Below, one piece after another: positions 8,344-15,320 of a DNA stretch of 64,000 nt. The notes below the pieces were generated by a model. It was not told the DNA's origin. It did no database searches and saw only the letters and a program-made list of their open reading frames with translations. The DNA is from Oscillospiraceae bacterium (lineage in GTDB: Bacteria; Bacillota; Clostridia; Oscillospirales; Oscillospiraceae): the NCBI GenBank assembly GCA_020025305.1, contig JAHHSG010000011.1, positions 7,331 through 71,330 of the forward strand. Direction: 5' to 3'. Both the position numbers and the translations under genes were made by a program. How positions within the stretch are numbered: the stretch's first letter is position 1; each line of letters starts with the position of its first letter.

Positions 8344-8718
8344 ATGGAGCAGAAGTTTTATATTTGTGAGCACTGCGGCAATATCATTGCCATGGTCAAG
8401 CCCAGCGGCGTGCCCGTGATGTGCTGCGGTCAGCCCATGACCGAACTTATTCCCGGCACGGTGGAGGCCGCCGCTGAAAAGCACATTCCCGTTTACGAAG
8501 TGAAGGACAACAAGGTGTTCGTCACCGTAGGCAGTGTGGAGCACCCCATGCTCCCCGAGCACTATATCGAGTGGGTTTCTCTGCAGACCAAGCAGGGCAA
8601 CCAGCGCAAGGCCCTGCAGCCCGGTCAGGAGCCCAAGGTATGTTTCTCCCTCTGCGAGGGCGACGAGGTCGAGGCCGTCTATGCCTACTGCAATCTCCAC
8701 GGTCTGTGGAAAGCCTAA
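8344..8718 (+). CDS. dfx: Desulfoferrodoxin (superoxide reductase)
   Basis: 124 residues; reduces superoxide to hydrogen peroxide without producing oxygen, the anaerobe's alternative to superoxide dismutase. The N-terminal rubredoxin-like Fe(SCys)4 centre is formed by C8, C11, C27 and C28. The catalytic Fe(His)4Cys centre has E45-K46-H47, H67, H73, C116 and H119, all in the expected motifs (EKHIP, EHPMLPEHY, YCNLHGLWK). It starts 37 bases after the SpaA-like gene, with an AGGAGG site. A terminator follows, so it closes its unit. Confidence 0.97.
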   Translation: MEQKFYICEHCGNIIAMVKPSGVPVMCCGQPMTELIPGTVEAAAEKHIPVYEVKDNKVFVTVGSVEHPMLPEHYIEWVSLQTKQGNQRKALQPGQEPKVCFSLCEGDEVEAVYAYCNLHGLWKA

Positions 8719-8737
8719 TTGATTCTCGTCACTACTT

Positions 8738-8773
8738 CCTCCGATTACAGCCGTGGTCGGAGGATCTTTTTTA
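8738..8773 (+). terminator. Terminator after desulfoferrodoxin
   Basis: CCTCCGA (8738-8744) pairs with TCGGAGG (8757-8763), followed by ATCTTTTTT. Confidence 0.75.
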
Positions 8774-8861
8774 GAAAGATGCCGTTCCATGTGACGATGT
8801 TACAGAAGGCTGTATCGTCCTATGCTAAGATAGTCCGAAAGGAAATGAGGAGGGCTTACTT

Positions 8862-9059
8862 TTGAAAATTACATTAAATCCCGATCAGGAAGTCGTAAAA
8901 ATGATTCGAAAAGGTCTGGAGCAGACCGGCGGCTACTGTCCCTGCCGCAGAGAGCATACGGAGGAAAATCGCTGTATGTGTCAGGAGTTTCGGGAACAGA
9001 TCAAAGACCCCGATTATGAGGGCTTCTGTCACTGCCTTTTATACTATAAGTCTAAATAA
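8862..9059 (+). CDS. Ferredoxin:thioredoxin reductase catalytic-type protein
   Basis: 65 residues with the full cysteine pattern of the FTR catalytic subunit: CPC (GGYCPCR), CMC (RCMCQEF) and CHC (GFCHCLLYY). These are the ligands of a 4Fe-4S cluster and the adjacent redox disulfide that passes electrons from ferredoxin to thioredoxin. It is shorter than plant and cyanobacterial subunits (about 110) but all catalytic cysteines are present. The start is TTG with GAGGAGG upstream. The thioredoxin gene was originally next, about 20 codons beyond its stop codon, but a 1.24-kb element now separates them. The last 50 bases of this gene form the left direct repeat of that element. Confidence 0.85.
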   Translation: MKITLNPDQEVVKMIRKGLEQTGGYCPCRREHTEENRCMCQEFREQIKDPDYEGFCHCLLYYKSK

Positions 9060-9064
9060 ACACC
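9010..9064 (+). repeat. Left 55-bp direct repeat (attL-like)
   Basis: Covers the last 16 codons of the FTR-like gene, its TAA and five bases beyond. 54 of 55 positions match 10252-10306. Confidence 0.9.
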
Positions 9065-9357
9065 ACCTTTCAGCGCCGCCCGCAGGCGGCGCAATACCCG
9101 AGCCCCCGCCGAAACCTCCCCCCGCATTAGATAACGGCGGGGGCGAGTGCAAGGCGAACGGCGGCGGGTAGCCGCGTTTCGCCGCGCAGGCCGCAAGGGG
9201 CGGCGCACCAGGCCAAAGAGAACCAGGCACACCACCCGCCCCGACGTCGGCATTGCGTCGGGGGCGCCGAAGGCCAAGGCGCCCGCAGGCGCCGCAGGGG
9301 GAGCCACATCTTGTATGTCATGTTTGCAACGCCTACAGGATATAGGGGGTTTCCCCC
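9065..9357. repeat. GC-rich cluster of palindromes
   Basis: Perfect stems in tandem: GCGCCGCC/GGCGGCGC (9073-9092), GCCCCCGCCG/CGGCGGGGGC (9102-9144), CCCCGACG/CGTCGGGG (9239-9263), GGCGCC/GGCGCC (9279-9294) and a TAGGGGG/CCCCCTA hairpin at about 9340-9360 that could end the HNH transcript. The composition is much more GC-rich than the flanks, and no credible gene is seen in it. Confidence 0.65.
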
Positions 9358-9660
9358 CTATTCAGTGTAGCCGTCCCAATCGGGCGCATAGTAATCCGCA
9401 AGGTATTCTATGCAGGCTTGTTGGACTTCTTCGGCGGTCATGTAGTCGGGTTGGTCATACCATTTTGTACCGTGGGCGATGTTGTGACAGTATGCGCACA
9501 GCGTTATGAGGTTTTGCGGGTTCCGCTTTGCGCCACCTTCTGAACGTGGTATTGCGTGATGGATTTGCAGTTGCTTTACGCTATCGCATAGGGCGCAACG
9601 GTAGCCGTCACGGCGGTAGACCTCTTTGCGGATGTTGTTTGGAATGTTTGCACTAATCAT
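9358..9660 (-). CDS. Small HNH endonuclease
   Basis: 100 residues forming a compact HNH (beta-beta-alpha metal) nuclease. YRRDGYRCALCDS has the first zinc-knuckle CxxC, QIHHAIPRSEGG the catalytic HH, and NLITLCAYCHNIAHG the second CxxC and the final histidine. Such free-standing HNH proteins of about 100 residues are common in phages and mobile elements as nicking or homing nucleases. The ATG has GAAAGGAG 9 bases upstream, inside the right-hand stem of an inverted repeat. It is the most recognisable gene of the element and might help mobilise it; target unknown. Confidence 0.85.
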   Translation of the reverse strand: MISANIPNNIRKEVYRRDGYRCALCDSVKQLQIHHAIPRSEGGAKRNPQNLITLCAYCHNIAHGTKWYDQPDYMTAEEVQQACIEYLADYYAPDWDGYTE

Positions 9661-9671
9661 TGTTGTGTGCT

Positions 9672-9885
9672 CCTTTCATAGATTGTACGCATTCCGCAAA
9701 CCCTGTGTCAAGGGCGCCCCTTGGCGGCGTCAGCCGCATTGTGAGCGGTGACGGCGGGGCGGGGCATTGATGCCCAGGCACGGCGGCAACGGTCGCAATG
9801 AAGCGCAGAACCCTTTCTGCGTGACAAGGGGCGCTTGTCTTGCCCTTGATGCAGGGTTTACACTGTCTCTCCTGTCTATGAAAGG
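9672..9885. repeat. Nested inverted repeats between the two element genes
   Basis: Three arm pairs are nested: 9672-9682 with 9875-9885 (11 of 11), 9698-9715 with 9842-9859 (16 of 18), and 9714-9723 with 9825-9834 (10 of 10). Both mismatches of the second pair are U-G wobbles if the plus strand is transcribed. Inside are three small hairpins: GCGGC/GCCGC (9724-9737), GGGCA/TGCCC (9762-9775) and CGCAGAA/TTCTGCG (about 9804-9821). The whole could fold as a multi-branched cruciform or RNA. Candidates are a replication or transfer origin, a recombination site or a structured RNA. Confidence 0.6.
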
Positions 9886-9899
9886 GCGCAACAATGATG

Positions 9900-10127
9900 T
9901 CACTTGTATATCACTTCCCCGTCATTCGTGAATATGCGCCGTGACGGCTGTTGTGGCGCCCGTAGCTTTGATAGAAGCAGTTCCCGCATGAATGCATATG
10001 GCGTTGTTTTCCGTTCCTTGCAAAGCGCCTTGAGCCGTTCCATGTCCTCCGCCGCAATCTTCGTTGATACTGTCTTGATGTGCTTTTTGTCCCATCGTGC
10101 TTGACGTTCTCGTTTAAACTTTTCCAC
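9900..10127 (-). CDS. Ribbon-helix-helix-like DNA-binding protein
   Basis: 75 residues: a lysine/arginine-rich start (EKFKRERQARWDKKHIK), then a short strand and two helices (TVSTKIAAEDMERLKALCK, TTPYAFMRELLLSKL), the pattern of small ribbon-helix-helix regulators and of MobC/relaxosome accessory proteins. It starts at GTG with GAAAGG about 10 bases upstream. It lies upstream of the HNH gene in the same direction, with the inverted repeats between them, so it may bind those repeats. The family is not certain. Confidence 0.55.
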   Translation of the reverse strand: MEKFKRERQARWDKKHIKTVSTKIAAEDMERLKALCKERKTTPYAFMRELLLSKLRAPQQPSRRIFTNDGEVIYK

Positions 10128-10251
10128 TTTTCCACTACCTTTCTCAAGAAACCTGGTCGAATGTACTGTAGACCTATCAAGAAAACTGGTACAGATGTTC
10201 TATCTTTAGAAGCCTTGCCCACAAGGGCAATACCTTTAAAGCACACTGTTG

Positions 10252-10306
10252 CCGATTATGAGGGCTTCTGTCACTGTCTTTTATACTATAAGTCTAAATA
10301 AACACC
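10252..10306 (+). repeat. Right 55-bp direct repeat (attR-like)
   Basis: Second copy of the FTR-like gene tail; codes for the same last residues but has no gene start. It ends 8 bases before the AAGGAGG of thioredoxin. Confidence 0.9.
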
Positions 10307-10327
10307 GCTGATAAGGAGGATTTACAC

Positions 10328-10639
10328 ATGTCTGAAATCAAGATTACTCGTGATAATTTCCAACAGGAGGTTCTGCACAGCCACGTCCCTGTACTGGTGG
10401 ATTTCTGGGCCACATGGTGCGGCCCCTGCCGGATGCTGGCCCCCACTATTGAAGAGCTGGCCCGTGAGTATGAAGGCCGCGCCAAGATCTGCAAGCTGAA
10501 CGTTGACGAGGAGCCCCAGCTGGCTGCCCAGTTCGGCATCGTCAGCATTCCCACTGTAAAGGTATTCCGTAACGGTGCTGTCTCAGGTTCTCTGGTGGGC
10601 CTGCATTCCAAGGCGGATCTGCAAGCGCTGCTCGACTGA
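10328..10639 (+). CDS. trxA: Thioredoxin
   Basis: 103 residues; cytoplasmic dithiol-disulfide reductant. The active site WCGPC is at 30-34, followed by the usual RMLAP, with the cis-proline in VSIPTVKVF and the buried aspartate in VLVDFWA. AAGGAGG lies 8 bases before the ATG. It is downstream of the FTR-like gene, which would supply its electrons from ferredoxin. The mobile element now sits between them and may have uncoupled their transcription. A strong hairpin follows. Confidence 0.95.
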   Translation: MSEIKITRDNFQQEVLHSHVPVLVDFWATWCGPCRMLAPTIEELAREYEGRAKICKLNVDEEPQLAAQFGIVSIPTVKVFRNGAVSGSLVGLHSKADLQALLD

Positions 10640-10648
10640 CCAAAACCC

Positions 10649-10676
10649 ACTGCCCGACAGAGTTCTGTCGGGCAGT
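10649..10676 (+). terminator. Hairpin after thioredoxin
   Basis: A 13-bp perfect inverted repeat, ACTGCCCGACAGA with TCTGTCGGGCAGT, just past the stop codon. No U-run follows. Confidence 0.6.
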
Positions 10677-10827
10677 ACTCTATGGTTAATTTACAGATTC
10701 GACACAACTTTCTCTGCTTTCTCTGCTATACTTAGTCTGTTTGCAGGTGTACTTCTCACCTCGAAAGCTGCGTGAAGGACTTACTCCATCGCGGCTTTTT
10801 CTATTTTGCATGAGAGGAGCGGGCTAT

Positions 10828-11304
10828 ATGCACCCGTTGTTAAAATCTATATGGTTTATGGTCGTGCTGGGAGTTGTTTCCCAAATCGTAGGTTCTCTGC
10901 TGCCCCGCCGCATCTTTCACGGTGACCGCCCGCCTTTTTCCCCCTTTCGGTGGGAAAAGGACGGAAAGATCTACGAATATCTCCACATCCGACGTTGGAA
11001 GGATCGGGTTCCCGACATGAGCCGTATCCTCAAGAGTATGGTCAAAAAGAAGCTGCCTGTGGGCAGCAGCAGCGCCCGCATGGATCTCTTGGTGCAGGAA
11101 ACTTGCGTAGCCGAACTAATCCACAGCCTGCTGATCGTTGCAGGGCTGCGTCTTTTGCGCATCTGGCCCGGTATCGGTGGCTGGATTGTCTATCTGATAT
11201 ATGTACTGCTGGGAAATCTCCCCTTTATCATGATCCAGCGCTACAATCGTCCCCGTCTGGTGCATTTAGTGGAGAAAACAAAAGAGAGAGAAGGATCCTT
11301 ATGA
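10828..11304 (+). CDS. CrtO-like membrane acyltransferase family protein
   Basis: 158 residues with hydrophobic segments at about 6-26 (IWFMVVLGVVSQIVGSLLP) and 105-145. The segment PRRIFHGDRPPFSPFRWEKDGKIYE... HIRRWKDRVPD is characteristic of the family named after glycosyl-4,4'-diaponeurosporenoate acyltransferase (CrtO), which acylates a sugar on a lipid. No carotenoid genes are near, so the acceptor is probably the glycolipid made by the glycosyltransferase encoded next. The two genes overlap (ATGA at 11301-11304) and must be co-translated. ATG 10828 is chosen because GAGGAGCGGG lies before it. Confidence 0.7.
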   Translation: MHPLLKSIWFMVVLGVVSQIVGSLLPRRIFHGDRPPFSPFRWEKDGKIYEYLHIRRWKDRVPDMSRILKSMVKKKLPVGSSSARMDLLVQETCVAELIHSLLIVAGLRLLRIWPGIGGWIVYLIYVLLGNLPFIMIQRYNRPRLVHLVEKTKEREGSL

Positions 11305-12395
11305 AAGTTGCCATTCTATCTTGTAATACAGGCGGTGGTCACAATACGGCTGCTGCCTCTCTGGCTGAGGTTTTGGCGCAGCGCGGCCACAGCTGCTGCA
11401 TCTGCAATGCATTGGAATTTATGCCCAAAACCACAGCGCAGGTCATCAGTAAGGGCCACAATTTTGCCTACCGTCACACCCCGAAACTTTTTGGCATGGG
11501 CTATCGGTTCGAGGAAAAATATCAGCCCTCCCTCTTTATGGAGCAGTCCATCAAGGCAGCACTCCCCCTCTATCACGAATTACAGCGGCAAAAGGCAGAC
11601 GCTGTGCTATGTGTCCATCTCTTCCCTGCCATGATGATGACAGAACTGAGGCAAAACCATGGGGTTACGCTGCCCACCTGGTTCATTTCCACCGATTTTA
11701 CCTGCTATCCCGGTGTCAGCGATTTGGATGTGGACGGTATTTGTATGCCCCACCAGGAGCTGCGGCAGAGCTTTACCGATGCCGGCATTCCCTCCCATCT
11801 GCTCTATGCCACCGGTATCCCGGTACGGCAAGCCTTTTCCCAGCCCATGTCCCGTGAAACTGCCCGACAGACGTTGGACATGCCCGGAAAGAACCGTGTT
11901 CTGGTACTGGCCTGCGGCAGTATGGGGGCCGGGCCGGTACGAGAAGTGGCTCATACGATTGCAGGCCTTCTCCATAAGGAGGACCTTCTCGTCACCATCT
12001 GCGGCAACAACCAGCGGCTCAAACAGCAGATGGACGCTGATTTCTGGCATAACCAAGAGCAAGTCCGTGTGGTGGGCTTCACCAAACAGATGGATCTCTA
12101 CATGCACGCGGCTGACCTTCTCATTACCAAAGCAGGAGGACTCACCACCGCCGAGGCACTGGCCGCCCAAGTCCCGCTCCTTTATCTGGATGCTGTTCCG
12201 GGCTGCGAGACATATAATCTGGACTTTATGGTCAACCACGGCTGCGCTTTGATGAGCCACGACGAAAAGGATATATCCCCCCTACTGATGGGAATCCTGA
12301 GCGGTGCCATTGATCCGCAAACCATGGTGCAGCGCCGCACTTCTTTTCCGCACCACAGCGCCGAAACAATCTGTGATCTCCTCTGCAAAGCGTAG
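11301..12395 (+). CDS. GT28 glycosyltransferase, MGDG synthase / UgtP-like
   Basis: 364 residues. The start MKVAILSCNTGGGHNTAAASLAE is the glycine-rich acceptor loop of MurG-like diacylglycerol glycosyltransferases, followed by the N-terminal lipid-binding domain. The C-terminal GT28 domain has LVLACGSMGAGPVRE and ADLLITKAGGLTTAEALA, which binds the UDP-sugar. Such enzymes add glucose or galactose from UDP-sugars to diacylglycerol at the cytoplasmic membrane face. The overlap with the preceding acyltransferase-like gene suggests the sugar headgroup is then acylated. A terminator follows directly. Confidence 0.88.
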   Translation: MKVAILSCNTGGGHNTAAASLAEVLAQRGHSCCICNALEFMPKTTAQVISKGHNFAYRHTPKLFGMGYRFEEKYQPSLFMEQSIKAALPLYHELQRQKADAVLCVHLFPAMMMTELRQNHGVTLPTWFISTDFTCYPGVSDLDVDGICMPHQELRQSFTDAGIPSHLLYATGIPVRQAFSQPMSRETARQTLDMPGKNRVLVLACGSMGAGPVREVAHTIAGLLHKEDLLVTICGNNQRLKQQMDADFWHNQEQVRVVGFTKQMDLYMHAADLLITKAGGLTTAEALAAQVPLLYLDAVPGCETYNLDFMVNHGCALMSHDEKDISPLLMGILSGAIDPQTMVQRRTSFPHHSAETICDLLCKA

Positions 12396-12400
12396 TTTTT

Positions 12401-12436
12401 ACCCTCTGCCTCCACCGGCAGAGGGTATCTTTTTTG
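12401..12436 (+). terminator. Terminator after the GT28 gene
   Basis: ACCCTCTGCC / GGCAGAGGGT, loop TCCACC, followed by ATCTTTTTT. Confidence 0.85.
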
Positions 12437-12540
12437 CAATTCACATAAATTCCCGGCAAATTTTTTCAATTGTTCATACAAATGTAACACATATCTGCTA
12501 TGATAAAATTGTAACAAAGGCATGAGGAGGAGCTTCCCCC

Positions 12541-13227
12541 ATGATGAGCAAAAAAAGTGAAATGATCAATCTGCAGCATATGACCCTGCCCAAAAACGCC
12601 ACACCAGAACAAAAGGAATTGTTGGCCGGCATGGTTCGTGTCAATCACCTGTTCCGCAGCGCCTTAAAAGTTGCTGTGACACAGTTGGAGATTTTGGACG
12701 AGGAATTTTCCAGCATGTACGATCACTCCCCCATCCATCACATTGAATATCGTCTCAAAACGCTGGACAGTATCACCGATAAGCTGCATCGCCGCGGTCA
12801 CGAAGTTACCATCGACAACATCTACACTTACATTCAGGATGTGGCCGGCGTTCGCGTAATCTGCAATTATCTGGACGACATCTACTATTTGCGCCGTCTA
12901 TTGACCCGCACCGAGTGTTTTAAGATCACACGGGAGTCGGACTACATCAAAAACCCTAAAGAGTCCGGTTATCGCAGTCTCCACCTGATACTCGATGTTC
13001 CCATCGTTATCTCAGAAGGAACCCTGCATTTGCCTGTGGAGGTACAGCTGCGCACCATCGCTATGGATATGTGGGCCAGTTTGGAGCATGAACTGCGCTA
13101 TAAATCCGACCGCAACTTCTCAGAGGAAGACGCCAAGCGGCTGCAGCTCTGCTCCGAGGCCATCTGCGAGGTGGATCGGGAGATGCAAAATATCTATCTG
13201 GGTGAAAATCCCGAATACGACGCCTAA
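12541..13227 (+). CDS. Small alarmone synthetase (RelQ/YjbM type)
   Basis: 228 residues; makes (p)ppGpp from ATP and GTP/GDP in the stringent response. Only the RelA/SpoT synthetase domain is present, without hydrolase or regulatory domains. Visible motifs: IEYRLKTLDSITDKLHRRG, the substrate loop DVAGVRVICNYLDDIYYL, the G-loop region DYIKNPKESGYRSLHLIL, and EVQLRTIAMDMWASLEHELRYK with the catalytic glutamate. Length and single-domain layout fit the RelQ/SAS1 class. GAGGAGG lies 10 bases before the ATG and an extended -10 (TGCTATGAT) further upstream. Stands alone, convergent with the ATPase operon. Confidence 0.93.
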   Translation: MMSKKSEMINLQHMTLPKNATPEQKELLAGMVRVNHLFRSALKVAVTQLEILDEEFSSMYDHSPIHHIEYRLKTLDSITDKLHRRGHEVTIDNIYTYIQDVAGVRVICNYLDDIYYLRRLLTRTECFKITRESDYIKNPKESGYRSLHLILDVPIVISEGTLHLPVEVQLRTIAMDMWASLEHELRYKSDRNFSEEDAKRLQLCSEAICEVDREMQNIYLGENPEYDA

Positions 13228-13241
13228 TCCTTCTATCTACA

Positions 13242-13282
13242 TAAAAAAGGACCGTTTCCCATGGGAAACGGTCCTTTTTTTC
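13242..13282. terminator. Bidirectional terminator between alarmone synthetase and V-ATPase operon
   Basis: AGGACCGTTTCCC / GGGAAACGGTCCT with a two-base loop, AAAAAA on the left and TTTTTTT on the right. Serves both converging units. Confidence 0.9.
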
Positions 13283-13932
13283 TATTGATAGTCGTGGGCG
13301 TCCTGCAGCACCATTTCCTTGACCTTCATCAAGCGAGTGGTATTGCCGCGCTCATTCTCATCCAGTTTCATGGTGATATAGCGGATATTGCGCTGCATAT
13401 CGGGGATGACCACATACTCCAGCGCATTGACGCGGCGGCGTGTCTTTTCAATGTCCTGCGCCAGCAGCTGCATGGTTTTTTCCACCTCTGCCAGCTCCAG
13501 CATATCCTGAAACACCTGACCGAAAGCCTCCAGTGCCACATCCAACTCTCCGCTGGTCTGCGCAAAGCCGTAGGGGTAGATCTCGGTAGGGTCCTGATTG
13601 CGGGTCTGGTAGTGGTAGACCGGGACATTGACGCTCATCACATTGCGATACGTTACGTCCAGCTCCACGCTCTGCTTAGGGTACAGCAGCGCCTGCTCCA
13701 GCATCTCCGGGGACATGACGGCAGAGGCGGCCGTAAAGGCAGCACCTGCACGCTCCAACCCCTCCTCCACGCGGCGGCGCAGCTCCCGGTTGCGGCGAAC
13801 GACATCCATAAACTGCTTCATGAGCTCATCCCGCTTATCCTTCAAGAGCTTATGCCCACGCACAGCCGTCTTCACACGGCCCTTGAGCCGTGTCAGCTCC
13901 ATTCTGGTGGGATTGATGGTCTTATTTGCCAT
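13282..13932 (-). CDS. atpD: V-type ATP synthase subunit D
   Basis: 216 residues; central rotor shaft of V1. The start NPTRMELTRLKGRVKTAVRGHKLLKDKRDEL is the typical D-subunit coiled coil, and the C-terminal helix RRRVNALEYVVIPDMQRNIRYI completes the antiparallel pair that turns inside the A3B3 head. Last gene of the operon, 8 bases after subunit B, followed by the bidirectional terminator. Confidence 0.95.
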   Translation of the reverse strand: MANKTINPTRMELTRLKGRVKTAVRGHKLLKDKRDELMKQFMDVVRRNRELRRRVEEGLERAGAAFTAASAVMSPEMLEQALLYPKQSVELDVTYRNVMSVNVPVYHYQTRNQDPTEIYPYGFAQTSGELDVALEAFGQVFQDMLELAEVEKTMQLLAQDIEKTRRRVNALEYVVIPDMQRNIRYITMKLDENERGNTTRLMKVKEMVLQDAHDYQ

Positions 13933-13940
13933 AGCGCACC

Positions 13941-15320
13941 TCAGTTATCTTTCTGAGGCAGATACTTGTCGATCATATCGGACTTGATACGCTTCAGCTC
14001 ACCGCGGGGCAGCATCGCCAGCAGATCCCAGCCCAGATCCAGCGTCTCCTCAATGGTGCGGTTCTCGTCGAAGCCCTGAGATACATAACGCTTCTCAAAC
14101 TCATCGGCAAACTTAGCAAACTTCAGGTCCACAGGGGTCAGCGCCGCCTCACCCAGAATGGTCATCAGCTCCTTAGCCTCCTTACCGGAAGCGTAGGCCG
14201 CAAACAGCTGGTTCATGGTAGGCGCATGATCCTCACGGGTCTTGCCTGCGCCCACACCCTTATCCTTCAGACGGGACAGGCTGGGCAGCACGTCCACAGG
14301 GGGCATAATGCCTTTGCGGTACAGATCCCGGGAGAGGATGATCTGACCCTCGGTGATATAGCCCGTCAGGTCAGGGATGGGGTGGGTCTTATCGTCTTCC
14401 GGCATGGTGAGGATGGGGATCATCGTCACAGAACCGGGGCAGCCCAGCTTACGGCCTGCACGCTCATACATGGTGGCAAGGTCGGTATAGAGGTAGCCGG
14501 GATAGCCGCGGCGTCCGGGCACTTCCTTCCGGGCGGCGGACACCTCACGGAGAGCCTCGGCGTAGTTGGTGATATCGGTAAGAATGACCAACACGTGCAT
14601 ATTCTTCTCAAAGGCCAGATACTCCGCAGCGGTCAGCGCCATACGAGGGGTAGCGATACGCTCAACGGCGGGGTCGTTGGCCAGGTTGGTGAACAGCACC
14701 GTACGGTCGATGGCGCCGGTGCGGCGGAACTCCTGCACGAAGAACTCGGACTCCTCAAAGGTGATACCGATGGCGGCAAACACCACGGCAAACTTAGAGC
14801 TGTCGTCCAGCACCTTGGCCTGACGGGCAATCTGTGCCGCCAGCTGTGCGTGGGGCAGACCGGAACCGGAGAAGATGGGCAGCTTCTGACCACGCACCAG
14901 CGTATTCAATCCGTCGATGGAGGAGATGCCCGTCTGGATAAACTCGTCGGGATAGTCGCGGGCTGCCGGGTTCATGGGCAGGCCGTTGATATCCATATAC
15001 TTCTCCGCCAGCAGCTCCGGGCCGCCGTCGATAGGCTCGCCCATGCCGTTGAACACACGGCCCAGCATATCCTCGGAGACGCCCAGCTGCAGAGGATGAC
15101 CCAGAAAACGGATCTTGGAGTCCCGCAGGTTGATGCCGGCGGAATTTTCAAAAAGCTGTACCACAGCCTTATCTCCGTTAACCTCCAACACCTTGCAGCG
15201 GCGCACTGTTCCGTCATGGAGCTCAATCTCCGCCAGTTCGTCGTAGGTGACACCCTCCACCTGATCCACCACCATCAAAGGGCCGGACACTTCGCGGATG
15301 GTACGGTATTCCTTCATCAT
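13941..15320 (-). CDS. atpB: V-type ATP synthase subunit B
   Basis: 459 residues; non-catalytic nucleotide-binding subunit of the A3B3 head. Shows GVSEDMLGRVFNGMGEPIDGG, the degenerate P-loop region PIFSGSGLPHAQLAAQIARQ (no GKT, as expected for B), and the C-terminal SLSRLKDKGVGAGKTREDH. Starts at an ATGA overlap with the stop of subunit A, so the two head subunits are translationally coupled. Confidence 0.97.
   Translation of the reverse strand: MMKEYRTIREVSGPLMVVDQVEGVTYDELAEIELHDGTVRRCKVLEVNGDKAVVQLFENSAGINLRDSKIRFLGHPLQLGVSEDMLGRVFNGMGEPIDGGPELLAEKYMDINGLPMNPAARDYPDEFIQTGISSIDGLNTLVRGQKLPIFSGSGLPHAQLAAQIARQAKVLDDSSKFAVVFAAIGITFEESEFFVQEFRRTGAIDRTVLFTNLANDPAVERIATPRMALTAAEYLAFEKNMHVLVILTDITNYAEALREVSAARKEVPGRRGYPGYLYTDLATMYERAGRKLGCPGSVTMIPILTMPEDDKTHPIPDLTGYITEGQIILSRDLYRKGIMPPVDVLPSLSRLKDKGVGAGKTREDHAPTMNQLFAAYASGKEAKELMTILGEAALTPVDLKFAKFADEFEKRYVSQGFDENRTIEETLDLGWDLLAMLPRGELKRIKSDMIDKYLPQKDN

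Larger units (their letters stand above)
9010..10306. mobile_element. 1.24-kb element between 55-bp direct repeats at the 3' end of the FTR-like gene
   Basis: A 55-base sequence spanning the end of the FTR-like gene and its stop codon occurs at 9010-9064 and again at 10252-10306, 1242 bases apart and differing at one position (9035 C, 10277 T). Between them are two leftward genes (HNH nuclease, ribbon-helix-helix-like protein), a GC-rich hairpin cluster and nested inverted repeats. The coding end of the gene is intact at the left copy; the right copy is an orphan tail directly before the thioredoxin ribosome binding site. This is the arrangement left by site-specific integration at a gene's 3' end. 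No integrase, transposase or relaxase is present, so it is either non-autonomous or the remnant of a larger element. Confidence 0.75.

Noticed and set aside
9911..10246. A 111-codon leftward frame overlapping the ribbon-helix-helix-like gene
   Set aside because: It overlaps in another frame, has arginine-rich random composition and no ribosome site.
9010..10306. Insertion sequence or transposon
   Set aside because: No transposase, no terminal inverted repeats at the ends; the 55-bp repeats are too long for a target duplication and contain gene sequence, so an integration-type event fits better.
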